Shown: positions 1 through 7,640 of the stretch, piece after piece
How positions within the stretch are numbered: position 1 is the stretch's first letter
Layout of the letters: each line of letters opens with the position of its first letter
Assembly: GCA_038326725.1 (NCBI GenBank)
Contig: JBBQKI010000011.1
Span: 1 to 60,191 of the forward strand
Length of the DNA stretch: 60,191 nucleotides
Reading direction: 5' to 3'
Source of the DNA: JBBQKI01 sp038326725
GTDB taxonomy: Bacteria; Bacteroidota; Bacteroidia; Flavobacteriales; Flavobacteriaceae
Program-made: the position numbers and the translations under genes
The notes under the pieces: model-generated
Databases searched by the model: none
Seen by the model: only the letters and a program-made list of their open reading frames with translations
What the model was told of the DNA's origin: nothing

Positions 1-470
1 TGGATTATCTATTAAAACCGATAGATTTGGAGGAACTGCAAAAAGCTGTGGAAAAAGCCAAAGAGGTAAAAAACCGGGATGGGTATAACAAACAATTGGA
101 AACCCTACTTTTCAACCTGAAACAGCAACAACCAGAACTCAAGAAAATTTGCCTCTCCACGGCAGATGGTTTTGAATTTATAAATGTAAACGAAATACTA
201 TACTGCAAAGCCGAGCGCTCCTACACCACTTTTAAGCTTAAAAATGGCGTAACCATTTTGGTGAGCAAACATTTGAAAGAATATGAAAATTTACTTATAG
301 ACCAACATTTTATGCGTGTTCACAACGGTTTTTTGATCAATTTAAAAGAAGTGAAAAAATACGTGAAATCCGACGGGGGATATATCCTAATGAACAACGA
401 TGATGTAGTGAGCATTTCACGCAGCAAAAAAGATTCTTTTATAACAGCCATGCAGCATATTTCCGGGTGA
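1..470 (+). CDS. LytTR-family response regulator, C-terminal part (5' end outside window)
   Basis: The reading frame is open from base 3 and continues beyond the left edge, so only about 155 C-terminal residues are visible. The first residues read DYLLKPID, the end of a receiver domain with its conserved Lys-Pro. A linker rich in Lys and Glu follows, then a LytTR DNA-binding domain over roughly the last 100 residues. Such regulators are phosphorylated by LytS-type kinases and bind DNA through the LytTR fold. The kinase partner is presumably upstream, outside the window. A TTG at 27 is in frame but would cut the receiver domain, so it is not the true start. The end of the receiver closely resembles the complete regulator at 32158-32913. 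Confidence 0.93.
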   Translation, partial: DYLLKPIDLEELQKAVEKAKEVKNRDGYNKQLETLLFNLKQQQPELKKICLSTADGFEFINVNEILYCKAERSYTTFKLKNGVTILVSKHLKEYENLLIDQHFMRVHNGFLINLKEVKKYVKSDGGYILMNNDDVVSISRSKKDSFITAMQHISG

Positions 471-547
471 AATTTGGTGTTTTAATTTTGGGCCTTGGTT
501 GGAATTAATATTTTTCGTTATTTTCACTTCTCCAATATCCAAAAAAC

Positions 548-2326
548 ATGATTCACCCTACCCGTCTTTTCGATTTTCCACAATATCAACTTTCAACTTT
601 TCCTCAGGAAAAAGCTTTGGTCACCAAATATAAAGGCCAATGGAAAGCCACTTCCACCCAAGAATACATCGATAAAGCCAATGCCTTCAGCCGGGGCCTG
701 CTTCGTTTGGGTGTAAAAAAGGATGATAAAATCGCGATCATTTCAATGACCAACCGTACGGAATGGAACATTTGCGATATCGGGGTTATGCAAACCGGCG
801 CACAAAATGTCCCCATTTACCCCACCATTTCAGAGGAAGAATATGAGTTTGTGCTGAACCACAGCGAATCCGTTTACTGTTTTGTTTCCTGCAAGGAAGT
901 ACTGGAAAAAATTAATAAAATCCGCAATCAAGTGCCATCTTTGAAAGAAGTTTATTGTTTTGATGAAATTGAAGGGTGCCCAAATTATACGGAAGTTTTA
1001 AAACTGGGCGAGGATAAAAGCAACCAAAACGAAGTGGATTCAATAAAAGAAGGCATTTCAGAAGATGACCTCGCTACTTTGATCTATACTTCCGGTACCA
1101 CCGGAAAGCCCAAAGGTGTTATGCTTTCCCACAAAAACATTGCAAGTAATGCGAAGTTCAGCGCAGAAAGGTTACCGTTGGAACCGGGCAAATCCACAGC
1201 TTTGAGCTTTCTTCCAGTTTGCCATATTTATGAAAGGATGCTTCAATATATGTATCAATATTGCGGCGTTAGTGTCTATTTCGCCGAATCTTTGGAAACA
1301 ATCAGTGACAATTTAAAAGAAGTAAAACCCGAGGTTATGTCCGCAGTGCCGCGCTTGCTGGAAAAAGTATATGATAAAATTTATGCAAAGGGTGGAGATT
1401 TAACAGGTGTCAAGAAAAAACTGTTTTTTTGGGCGATAGATTTAGGACTTGAATATCAACCTTACGGGCAAAATGGTTGGTGGTATGAATTCCAGTTAAA
1501 GATTGCCCGCAAGCTTATTTTCAGCAAGTGGCAAGAAGCTTTGGGCGGAAACCTAAAAGCAGTTGCTTCCGGAAGTGCGGCCCTGCAACCCAGGTTGGCA
1601 AAAGTTTTCAACGCGGCGCAAATTCCCGTGATGGAAGGTTATGGCCTAACGGAAACCTCGCCAGTGGTTTCGGTGAACGATATGCGCAACCACGGCTTTA
1701 AGATTGGTACCGTGGGAAAACCTTTACGCGAAACCGAAGTAAAAATAGCCGAAGACGGCGAGATATTGGTGAAAGGACCACAGGTAATGATTGGTTATTA
1801 TAAAAACGAAGAGCAAACTGCGGAGGTTTTGAAAGAAGGATATTTCCACACTGGCGATATTGGAGAGATTGATCCCGAGGGTTTCTTGAAAATAACAGAC
1901 CGTAAAAAGGAAATGTTCAAAACCAGTGGTGGCAAATATGTGGCGCCACAGCTAATTGAAAATGCCTTAAAACAGTCGCGCTTTATTGACCAAGTGATGG
2001 TGGTTGGCGAAGGTGAAAAAATGCCCGCTGCACTAATACAGCCCGATTTTGAATTCCTAAGGGAATGGGGAAGGAAAAAAGGAATTGATGTTGGTACAAC
2101 CCCCAAAGAAATTGCGGAACATTCCGAGGTTATTTCCCGGATTCAGGAAGAAATTGATTTCTATAACCGGCGATTGGGACAATGGGAAAAAATTAAAAAA
2201 TTTGAAATAACCCCCGAAGTTTGGAGCATCGATGAAGGCCACCTCACCCCTACCATGAAAATAAAAAGGAAGGTAATCAAGGAAAGGTACAAAGATTTGT
2301 ACGGGAAAATCTATGAGTCGAAATAA
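548..2326 (+). CDS. fadD: Long-chain acyl-CoA synthetase (AMP-forming)
   Basis: This 592-residue protein activates free fatty acids to acyl-CoA using ATP and CoA, the entry step of beta-oxidation and phospholipid recycling. The AMP-binding motif YTSGTTGKPKG is near residue 180, the EGYGLTE motif near 363, the HTGD adenylate-binding Asp near 433, the DRKK hinge near 450, and a C-terminal Lys-rich segment ends the adenylation domain. The length matches the long FadD/FAA-like class common in Bacteroidota. It is followed on the same strand by a small membrane protein, a MarR regulator and the fadN-A-E operon, which places it with fatty acid degradation. The symbol is assigned by family and context; medium-chain preference cannot be excluded. 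Confidence 0.93.
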   Translation: MIHPTRLFDFPQYQLSTFPQEKALVTKYKGQWKATSTQEYIDKANAFSRGLLRLGVKKDDKIAIISMTNRTEWNICDIGVMQTGAQNVPIYPTISEEEYEFVLNHSESVYCFVSCKEVLEKINKIRNQVPSLKEVYCFDEIEGCPNYTEVLKLGEDKSNQNEVDSIKEGISEDDLATLIYTSGTTGKPKGVMLSHKNIASNAKFSAERLPLEPGKSTALSFLPVCHIYERMLQYMYQYCGVSVYFAESLETISDNLKEVKPEVMSAVPRLLEKVYDKIYAKGGDLTGVKKKLFFWAIDLGLEYQPYGQNGWWYEFQLKIARKLIFSKWQEALGGNLKAVASGSAALQPRLAKVFNAAQIPVMEGYGLTETSPVVSVNDMRNHGFKIGTVGKPLRETEVKIAEDGEILVKGPQVMIGYYKNEEQTAEVLKEGYFHTGDIGEIDPEGFLKITDRKKEMFKTSGGKYVAPQLIENALKQSRFIDQVMVVGEGEKMPAALIQPDFEFLREWGRKKGIDVGTTPKEIAEHSEVISRIQEEIDFYNRRLGQWEKIKKFEITPEVWSIDEGHLTPTMKIKRKVIKERYKDLYGKIYESK

Positions 2327-2481
2327 CAAAACTCACAAAATCCCAAGTAACATAAAATTTTTCTATTAACCAACAACTATCAACCCTCAGCTGAATAAAG
2401 CATTCACAACATATAATAACTTTTATTAGGTTTTTCACATAATTTTAATATTTTTACTAAACAACCAACTAAATTTTAATT

Positions 2482-2868
2482 ATGAGAACAAAAAGTTTTA
2501 TTATCTGTGGCATTGTCGGCGGTATTGTTGACTTCCTTTTGGGATGGCTTTTTTATGGAATGCTCTTCCATGATTTTTTTCCAATGGACGCCCCCCCAAA
2601 TTACCTTCTCCTCTTTTTGGGATGCCTGTTTTTCGGGCTTTTGATTTCTTATATCTTTACGATGATAGGAAATATTGTTAGCCCGATGGCCGGTTTAATG
2701 ACCGGTGCCGTTATTGGGATTTTATATGGAACTTCAATAAATTTTTTCATGAATGCCTTCGAAACTACAATTAATTATGAAACTTTTGCCCTCGATGTGG
2801 TACTTTCAACCGTAATTACGGCTATCATAGGAGCAGTGGTAGCAATGGTAAATGGAAAATTGAAATAA
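2482..2868 (+). CDS. Small four-helix integral membrane protein, unknown function
   Basis: The protein has 128 residues and is strongly hydrophobic, with about four predicted membrane spans near residues 5-25, 42-62, 66-88 and 105-125. Gly-rich helix starts (GIVGGIVDF, AGLMTGAVIGI) are visible. I do not recognise a named family. It is preceded by about 150 AT-rich bases with no clear SD site and followed by a strong hairpin terminator at 2894-2922, so it is probably expressed alone or as the end of the fadD transcript. Nothing in the sequence reveals a substrate or partner. Confidence 0.8.
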   Translation: MRTKSFIICGIVGGIVDFLLGWLFYGMLFHDFFPMDAPPNYLLLFLGCLFFGLLISYIFTMIGNIVSPMAGLMTGAVIGILYGTSINFFMNAFETTINYETFALDVVLSTVITAIIGAVVAMVNGKLK

Positions 2869-2893
2869 CTACAAACTAATTTCCATGATTTTT

Positions 2894-2924
2894 AAAACGC
2901 CTTCTATATGGGAGGCGTTTTTAT
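2894..2924 (+). terminator. Rho-independent terminator after the small membrane protein gene
   Basis: A perfect 9-bp stem (AAAACGCCT / AGGCGTTTT) encloses a 10-base loop and ends in a T-run. It separates the small membrane gene from the MarR gene. Confidence 0.85.
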
Positions 2925-2955
2925 TTATGTTAGTGATATATTTTAACTATTTTGT

Positions 2956-2967
2956 TATGCACGCATA
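2956..2967. promoter_or_regulatory. Palindrome upstream of marR gene, candidate operator
   Basis: TATGCACGCATA is a 5-bp inverted repeat around AC, with a further ACTAT/ATAGT pair at 2946-2950 and 2965-2969. It lies 37-48 bases before the MarR start, next to an AT-rich promoter-like TATAAT/TTTTTG stretch. MarR proteins bind short palindromes and usually repress their own genes, so this is a candidate autoregulatory operator. The assignment is inference. Confidence 0.35.
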
Positions 2968-3003
2968 GTATAATTTTTGTATATTTACATTTCATTTTTA
3001 TTC

Positions 3004-3444
3004 ATGAAAGAAAAAACTATTGACCATATTCTACGTTCCACTTGGATGGGCGTAATGAAAATGTATAACGAAGAGGCTGCGAAAATTGGTAGTACAATGG
3101 CCACGGGTTTTGCGCTAATAAGCATTGATCCAGATACCGGTACTCCTTCCACGGCGCTTGGCCCAAAAATGGGGATGGAAGCTACCAGCCTTTCCCGAAC
3201 ACTAAAAAGCATGGAAAAAAAAGGCTTGATAATCCGTAAACCAAATCCGACTGATGGCCGTGGGGTGTTAATCCACTTAACCCCTTTTGGAATCGAAATG
3301 CGTGATTATTCAAAACAAGTGGTTATTAAATTTGACGAAGCAGTAAAAAAAGAAGTTTCAGAGGCCGACCTGCAAACTTTTAAAAATGTAGCAAGCACTA
3401 TTTCGGATTTGATTTCGGGGAAAAAAATATATACACCCAATTGA
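3004..3444 (+). CDS. MarR-family transcriptional regulator, likely of fatty acid degradation
   Basis: The protein has 146 residues. A winged helix-turn-helix covers roughly residues 35-105, with a recognition helix around ATSLSRTLKSMEKKGLI and the typical wing DGRGVLIHLT. I chose the ATG at 3004; an in-frame TTG at 2977 would add nine hydrophobic residues atypical of MarR. It sits about 90 bases upstream of fadN on the same strand, so it may be transcribed with the operon and control it, perhaps by sensing an acyl-CoA. That role is inferred from position. A palindrome upstream may be its operator. In Bacillus the equivalent operon is controlled by the TetR-type FadR, so a MarR here would be a different solution. 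Confidence 0.9.
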   Translation: MKEKTIDHILRSTWMGVMKMYNEEAAKIGSTMATGFALISIDPDTGTPSTALGPKMGMEATSLSRTLKSMEKKGLIIRKPNPTDGRGVLIHLTPFGIEMRDYSKQVVIKFDEAVKKEVSEADLQTFKNVASTISDLISGKKIYTPN

Positions 3445-3497
3445 GAAATCGAACTCGAAATTTAAAAGAAATATAAAATTTAAAAAATGGAAACTTT

Positions 3498-3525
3498 GAA
3501 TTCATAATTCCAAATTCATAATTTA
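3498..3525. repeat. 14-base tandem duplication upstream of fadN (two heptamers per unit)
   Basis: Two imperfect 14-base units stand in tandem just before the fadN start, sharing the core ATTCATAATT. The tract belongs to the set of intergenic sequences in this window that show a 7- or 14-base period. Confidence 0.5.
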
Positions 3526-3531
3526 AAGAAT

Positions 3532-5940
3532 ATGCCAAAAAGAAGAATAAATAAAGTAGCCGTCATCGGTTCTGGAATTATGGGAAGCGGTATAGCTTGC
3601 CATTTCGCGAATATTGGTGTCGAAGTTTTGTTGTTGGACATCGTGCCGCGTGAACTTACTAAAAATGAAATTGCAAAAAACTTGACTCCAAACGACAAAG
3701 TAGTCCGTAACCGTTTGGTTAACGATGCTCTTCAAAGTGCCATTAAATCAAAACCGGCCCCACTTTATCATATAAATTTTGCAAGCCGAATAAAAACCGG
3801 GAATCTTGAAGACGACATTGCAAAAGTGAAAGATGCCGATTGGATCATTGAAGTAGTGGTGGAACGTTTGGACATAAAACAAAAAGTTTTTGAAAACCTT
3901 GAAAAACATCGAAAACCTGGTACTTTAATAACATCGAACACATCGGGAATTCCAATCAAATTCATGAGCGAGGGCCGAAGCGAAGATTTTCAACAGCATT
4001 TTTGCGGCACCCATTTTTTCAACCCACCGCGTTATTTAAAATTATTTGAAATAATTCCGGGACCACAAACTTCTCAGGAAGTCTTGGATTTTTTAAATGA
4101 ATATGGCGAAAAATTCCTAGGCAAAACCACCGTAATTGCTAAAGACACCCCCGCCTTCATCGGCAACCGCATCGGCATTTTCGGTATTCAAAGCCTTTTT
4201 CATTTGGTAAATGAAATGGAACTTACCGTGGAAGAAGTCGATAAATTAACAGGTCCCGTCATTGGCCGTCCCAAATCCGCCACTTTTCGCACTGTAGATG
4301 TTGTTGGTTTGGATACTTTAGTGCATGTTGCAAACGGCATTTATGAAAACGTGCCCAATGATGAAGAGCACGAAATCTTCAAACTTCCTGCTTTCATTGA
4401 CAAAATGATGGAGAACAAATGGCTGGGAAGCAAAACCGAAAAAGGCTTCTATAAAAAAGAAAAAAACGAGGACGGCAGCAGTGATATTTTGGGGTTGGAC
4501 CTTAAAACCCTTGAATACCGAAAAAGCAAAAAAACTTCCTTTCCCACTTTGGAATTAACCAAATCGGTGGATAAAGTTGCGGATCGTTTTCCCATTTTGG
4601 TTGATGGAAAAGATAAAGCCGGCGAATTTTACCGTAAAAGTTTCGGGGCAATGTTTGCCTATGTTTCAAAAAGAATTCCCGAAATCACCGACGAACTTTA
4701 TAAAATTGATGAGGCGATGAAGGCCGGTTTTGGATGGGAACACGGGCCGTTCGAAATTTGGGATGCAGTTGGTGTTAAAAAAGGAATCGAACTTATAAAA
4801 GACTTGGGAAAAGAACCTGCTCCCTGGGTCAACGAAATGTTGGCTTCCGGAACAGACTCTTTTTATACAATAAAAAATGGCGCAAATTATTTTTATGATA
4901 TTCCACAGAAAAAACATATAAAAATTCCCGGACAGGAAGCATTTATAATTTTAGACAATATCCGGAATGCGTCGGAAGTTTTCAAAAACAGTGGCGTTGT
5001 GGTCGAAGATTTGGGCGATGGTATTTTAAACGTTGAATTCCAAAGCAAAATGAACAGCATTGGTGGGGATGTTTTGGCCGGTTTGAACAAAGCTATCGAT
5101 ATTGCCGAAAAAGATTTTGACGGTTTGGTGGTGGGCAATCAAGGGCCAAACTTCTCCGTTGGCGCTAATATCGGGATGATTTTTATGATGGCCGTAGAGC
5201 AGGAATATGACGAACTGAACGCCGCCATTAAATATTTTCAGGACAGTTGCATGCGAATCCGCTACTCCTCCATTCCTGTAATTGTTGCGCCACACGGAAT
5301 GACCCTGGGCGGCGGATGCGAAATGACACTGCACGCAGACCGGGTTGTCGCGGCGGCTGAAAGTTATATCGGGCTGGTGGAATTTGGCGTTGGTGTGATT
5401 CCGGGGGGCGGAGGTTCCAAGGAAATGACACTTCGGGCGAGCGATACCTTCCAAAAAAACGATGTGGAACTGAACCGGCTTCAGGAATACTTTCTAACCA
5501 TTGGCATGGCAAAAGTTTCGACCTCTGCCTACGAAGCTTTTGACACGGGCATTCTTCAACACGGAAAAGACATTGTTATCGTAAATAAAGATCGGCAAAT
5601 TGCAACTGCAAAAGCTGTTGCACGGATGATGGCCGACCAAGGCTACACTAAACCTATTCCACGAACCGACATTAAAGTGTTGGGAAAACAAGCCCTCGGG
5701 ATGTTTTTGGTAGGCACCGATCAAATGGTGGCCGGAAATTACATCAGCGAGCACGACCAAAAAATTGCGAATAAACTGGCCTACGTTATGGCTGGAGGCG
5801 ACCTTTCGGAAGCCACTTTTGTAAGTGAACAATACTTATTGGATCTAGAACGTGAAGCCTTTTTAAGCCTGACCGGGGAACGAAAAACCTTGGAACGGTT
5901 ACAACATATGATACAGAAAGGGAAACCGCTTCGTAATTAG
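3532..5940 (+). CDS. fadN: Bifunctional 3-hydroxyacyl-CoA dehydrogenase / enoyl-CoA hydratase (FadN type)
   Basis: The 802-residue enzyme carries out the second and third steps of beta-oxidation. The order is dehydrogenase first, hydratase last, as in Bacillus FadN and opposite to E. coli FadB. The Rossmann motif GSGIMGSGIA is at about residues 11-20, the conserved THFFNPP near 160, and the second dehydrogenase domain near 200-400. A crotonase domain covers roughly 490-720 with GGGCEM and GLVEFGVGVIPGGGG supplying the two catalytic Glu residues. It starts the fadN - four-helix-bundle - fadA - fadE cluster. Its TAG stop lies within the left arm of an inverted repeat at 5937-5969. FadN provides the activities that make 3-ketoacyl-CoA, the substrate of the thiolase downstream. 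Confidence 0.95.
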   Translation: MPKRRINKVAVIGSGIMGSGIACHFANIGVEVLLLDIVPRELTKNEIAKNLTPNDKVVRNRLVNDALQSAIKSKPAPLYHINFASRIKTGNLEDDIAKVKDADWIIEVVVERLDIKQKVFENLEKHRKPGTLITSNTSGIPIKFMSEGRSEDFQQHFCGTHFFNPPRYLKLFEIIPGPQTSQEVLDFLNEYGEKFLGKTTVIAKDTPAFIGNRIGIFGIQSLFHLVNEMELTVEEVDKLTGPVIGRPKSATFRTVDVVGLDTLVHVANGIYENVPNDEEHEIFKLPAFIDKMMENKWLGSKTEKGFYKKEKNEDGSSDILGLDLKTLEYRKSKKTSFPTLELTKSVDKVADRFPILVDGKDKAGEFYRKSFGAMFAYVSKRIPEITDELYKIDEAMKAGFGWEHGPFEIWDAVGVKKGIELIKDLGKEPAPWVNEMLASGTDSFYTIKNGANYFYDIPQKKHIKIPGQEAFIILDNIRNASEVFKNSGVVVEDLGDGILNVEFQSKMNSIGGDVLAGLNKAIDIAEKDFDGLVVGNQGPNFSVGANIGMIFMMAVEQEYDELNAAIKYFQDSCMRIRYSSIPVIVAPHGMTLGGGCEMTLHADRVVAAAESYIGLVEFGVGVIPGGGGSKEMTLRASDTFQKNDVELNRLQEYFLTIGMAKVSTSAYEAFDTGILQHGKDIVIVNKDRQIATAKAVARMMADQGYTKPIPRTDIKVLGKQALGMFLVGTDQMVAGNYISEHDQKIANKLAYVMAGGDLSEATFVSEQYLLDLEREAFLSLTGERKTLERLQHMIQKGKPLRN

Positions 5941-5969
5941 AATTGAGTAGTTAGAATTGAGTATTGAGA
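5937..5969. repeat. Left arm of 33-base inverted repeat flanking the four-helix-bundle gene
   Basis: This 33-base arm begins at the fadN stop codon and ends 8 bases before the next start. Its reverse complement matches 6336-6368 at 28 of 33 positions, and the innermost 11 bases match exactly. It is built from heptamers such as AATTGAG and TATTGAG. Confidence 0.85.
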
Positions 5970-5977
5970 CAATAATA

Positions 5978-6331
5978 ATGCACAAGTTAGAAGATTTAAA
6001 GATTTGGAACAAAGCAATGGAAGTTGATGAAAAAGTCTATCTATTAACCGCAAATTTCCCAAAGGAAGAAAAGTTTGGCTTGATTAGTCAACTTCGAAGA
6101 AGTGCGGTCTCAATTCCATCAAATATTGCCGAAGGTGCAGGGAGGAATACAAATGGTGAATTCAAATATTTTCTGGGGATTGCTAACGGTTCTTCCTATG
6201 AACTTTTTACTCAATTATTATTATCAATTAAATTGAAACATAGTTCAGACGCCACAGTAAAACCAATTCTATCTAAAGTCGTAGAATTACAAAAAATGAG
6301 TTATTCATTAATAAAATCGTTAGAAAAATGA
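5978..6331 (+). CDS. Four-helix-bundle protein (23S rRNA intervening-sequence / S23 family)
   Basis: The protein has 117 residues from the ATG at 5978; an in-frame TTG at 5957 lies inside the repeat arm and is rejected. The start HKLEDLKIWNKAM, the middle QLRRSAVSIPSNIAEGAGR and the helical C-terminus are hallmarks of the S23 / intervening-sequence protein family (TIGR02436-like), which folds into a four-helix bundle. Homologues are encoded by intervening sequences inside 23S rRNA genes of Leptospira and Coxiella, and Avd of diversity-generating retroelements is related. Their function is unknown; a basic bundle that binds nucleic acid is plausible. Here it interrupts a beta-oxidation operon and is bracketed by inverted repeats. 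No reverse transcriptase is nearby, so this is not a retroelement accessory gene. Confidence 0.93.
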   Translation: MHKLEDLKIWNKAMEVDEKVYLLTANFPKEEKFGLISQLRRSAVSIPSNIAEGAGRNTNGEFKYFLGIANGSSYELFTQLLLSIKLKHSSDATVKPILSKVVELQKMSYSLIKSLEK

Positions 6332-6335
6332 GCAT

Positions 6336-6368
6336 TCTCAATACTCACTACTAACATCTAAATTCTAA
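6336..6368. repeat. Right arm of 33-base inverted repeat flanking the four-helix-bundle gene
   Basis: This arm starts 5 bases after the stop codon of the four-helix-bundle gene and ends 7 bases before the fadA ATG. It is the inverted partner of 5937-5969 (28/33 matches). In the polycistronic mRNA the two arms could pair into a long stem with the whole ORF in the loop. Confidence 0.85.
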
Positions 6369-6375
6369 ACAAAAA

Positions 6376-7566
6376 ATGAAAACAGCATACATAGTAAGTG
6401 CATACAGAACCGCAGTTGGTAAAGCCCCTCGGGGAGTGTTCCGCTTTAAAAGATCGGATGAACTTGCGGCTGAAGTCATTCAATTTATGATGGAAAAAAT
6501 GCCCGAACTCGATAAAAAACGTATTGATGATGTTATGGTCGGCAATGCCATGCCCGAAGCCGAACAAGGCTTAAACATGGGGCGTCTCATTTCTTTAATG
6601 GGATTAAAAATAGATGACGTTCCCGGTGTTACAATAAATCGTTATTGCGCTTCCGGCCTAGAAACCATTGCCATGGCAACAGCCAAAATCCAAAGTGGAA
6701 TGGCCGAATGCATTATTGCTGGCGGTGCCGAAAGCATGAGCTATATCCCGATGGGTGGATATAAACCCGTTCCGGATTATAAGGTGGTAAACGCCGGAAA
6801 TGAAGACTATTATTGGGGAATGGGCCTAACTGCCGAAGCCGTGGCCAAGCAATTCAATGTCTCACGGGAAGATCAGGACGAATTTGCTTTTAATTCGCAC
6901 CAAAAAGCATTAAAAGCTCAAAAGGAAGGGAAATTTGATGAACAGATAGTTCCCATTACCATCGAAGAAACTTTTGTTAACTCTTCCGGAAAAAAGGAAA
7001 ATAAAAATTACACGGTTACCAAAGACGAGGGCCCACGCGCAGATACTTCATTGGAAGTGCTTTCCAAATTGCGACCTGTATTTGCCGAAGGCGGAAGTGT
7101 TACTGCGGGCAATTCCTCACAAATGAGCGATGGTGCCGCTTTTGCTTTGATAATGAGCGAAAAGATGGTAAAAGAACTGAATCTTCAACCCATAGCACGA
7201 TTGGTTAGTTATGCCGCCGCCGGTGTCGAGCCTCGAATTATGGGCATTGGGCCCGTAAAAGCTATTCCAAAAGCATTAAATCAAGCCGGCTTGAAACAAA
7301 ATGAAATTTCGTTAATAGAATTGAACGAAGCTTTTGCCTCCCAATCTTTGGCAGTAATCCGAGAACTGGATCTGAATAAAGAAATCGTAAATGTAAACGG
7401 AGGCGCTATTGCTATGGGTCATCCGCTGGGTTGTACGGGCGCGAAACTTTCAGTACAGTTATTTGACGAAATGCGGAAACGTAATTTAAAAAATAAACAT
7501 GGCGTTGTAACCATGTGTGTGGGAACGGGTCAAGGCGCTGCTGGGGTTTTTGAGTTTTTGAAATAA
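6376..7566 (+). CDS. fadA: Acetyl-CoA C-acyltransferase (3-ketoacyl-CoA thiolase)
   Basis: The 396-residue thiolase cleaves 3-ketoacyl-CoA with CoA to release acetyl-CoA, the last step of each beta-oxidation cycle. The nucleophilic Cys is residue 91 in NRYCASGLETIA, the catalytic His lies in GHPLGCTGA near residue 347, and the second Cys in MCVGTGQGAAG near 379. The length is standard for the family. It follows fadN and the inserted four-helix-bundle gene, and precedes fadE with a hairpin-forming spacer between. The fadN-A-E order equals that of the Bacillus subtilis fadNAE operon, which supports a degradative rather than biosynthetic role. Confidence 0.95.
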   Translation: MKTAYIVSAYRTAVGKAPRGVFRFKRSDELAAEVIQFMMEKMPELDKKRIDDVMVGNAMPEAEQGLNMGRLISLMGLKIDDVPGVTINRYCASGLETIAMATAKIQSGMAECIIAGGAESMSYIPMGGYKPVPDYKVVNAGNEDYYWGMGLTAEAVAKQFNVSREDQDEFAFNSHQKALKAQKEGKFDEQIVPITIEETFVNSSGKKENKNYTVTKDEGPRADTSLEVLSKLRPVFAEGGSVTAGNSSQMSDGAAFALIMSEKMVKELNLQPIARLVSYAAAGVEPRIMGIGPVKAIPKALNQAGLKQNEISLIELNEAFASQSLAVIRELDLNKEIVNVNGGAIAMGHPLGCTGAKLSVQLFDEMRKRNLKNKHGVVTMCVGTGQGAAGVFEFLK

Positions 7567-7581
7567 AAGTATTGAGATGTC

Positions 7582-7618
7582 AGTATTGAGTAGTTAGAAA
7601 ATTTAAATACTCAATACT
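7582..7618. repeat. Hairpin with AGTATTGAGTA stem between fadA and fadE
   Basis: AGTATTGAGTA at 7582-7592 pairs perfectly with TACTCAATACT at 7608-7618 across a 15-base loop. The stem core is nearly the same as the innermost part of the repeat arms around the four-helix-bundle gene. There is no T-run, so it is unlikely to be a terminator. It resembles an element of the same family without an ORF. Confidence 0.75.
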
Positions 7619-7640
7619 AATTACTAAAATCTATAGAAAT

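Noticed and set aside
5026..5832. Antisense open frames within fadN
   Set aside because: They are composition-driven shadows of the strongly supported fadN frame, with no domains or start signals.
5978..6331. Four-helix-bundle gene as Avd of a diversity-generating retroelement
   Set aside because: No reverse transcriptase, template repeat or variable repeat is visible in the surrounding sequence; the intervening-sequence-like reading fits better.
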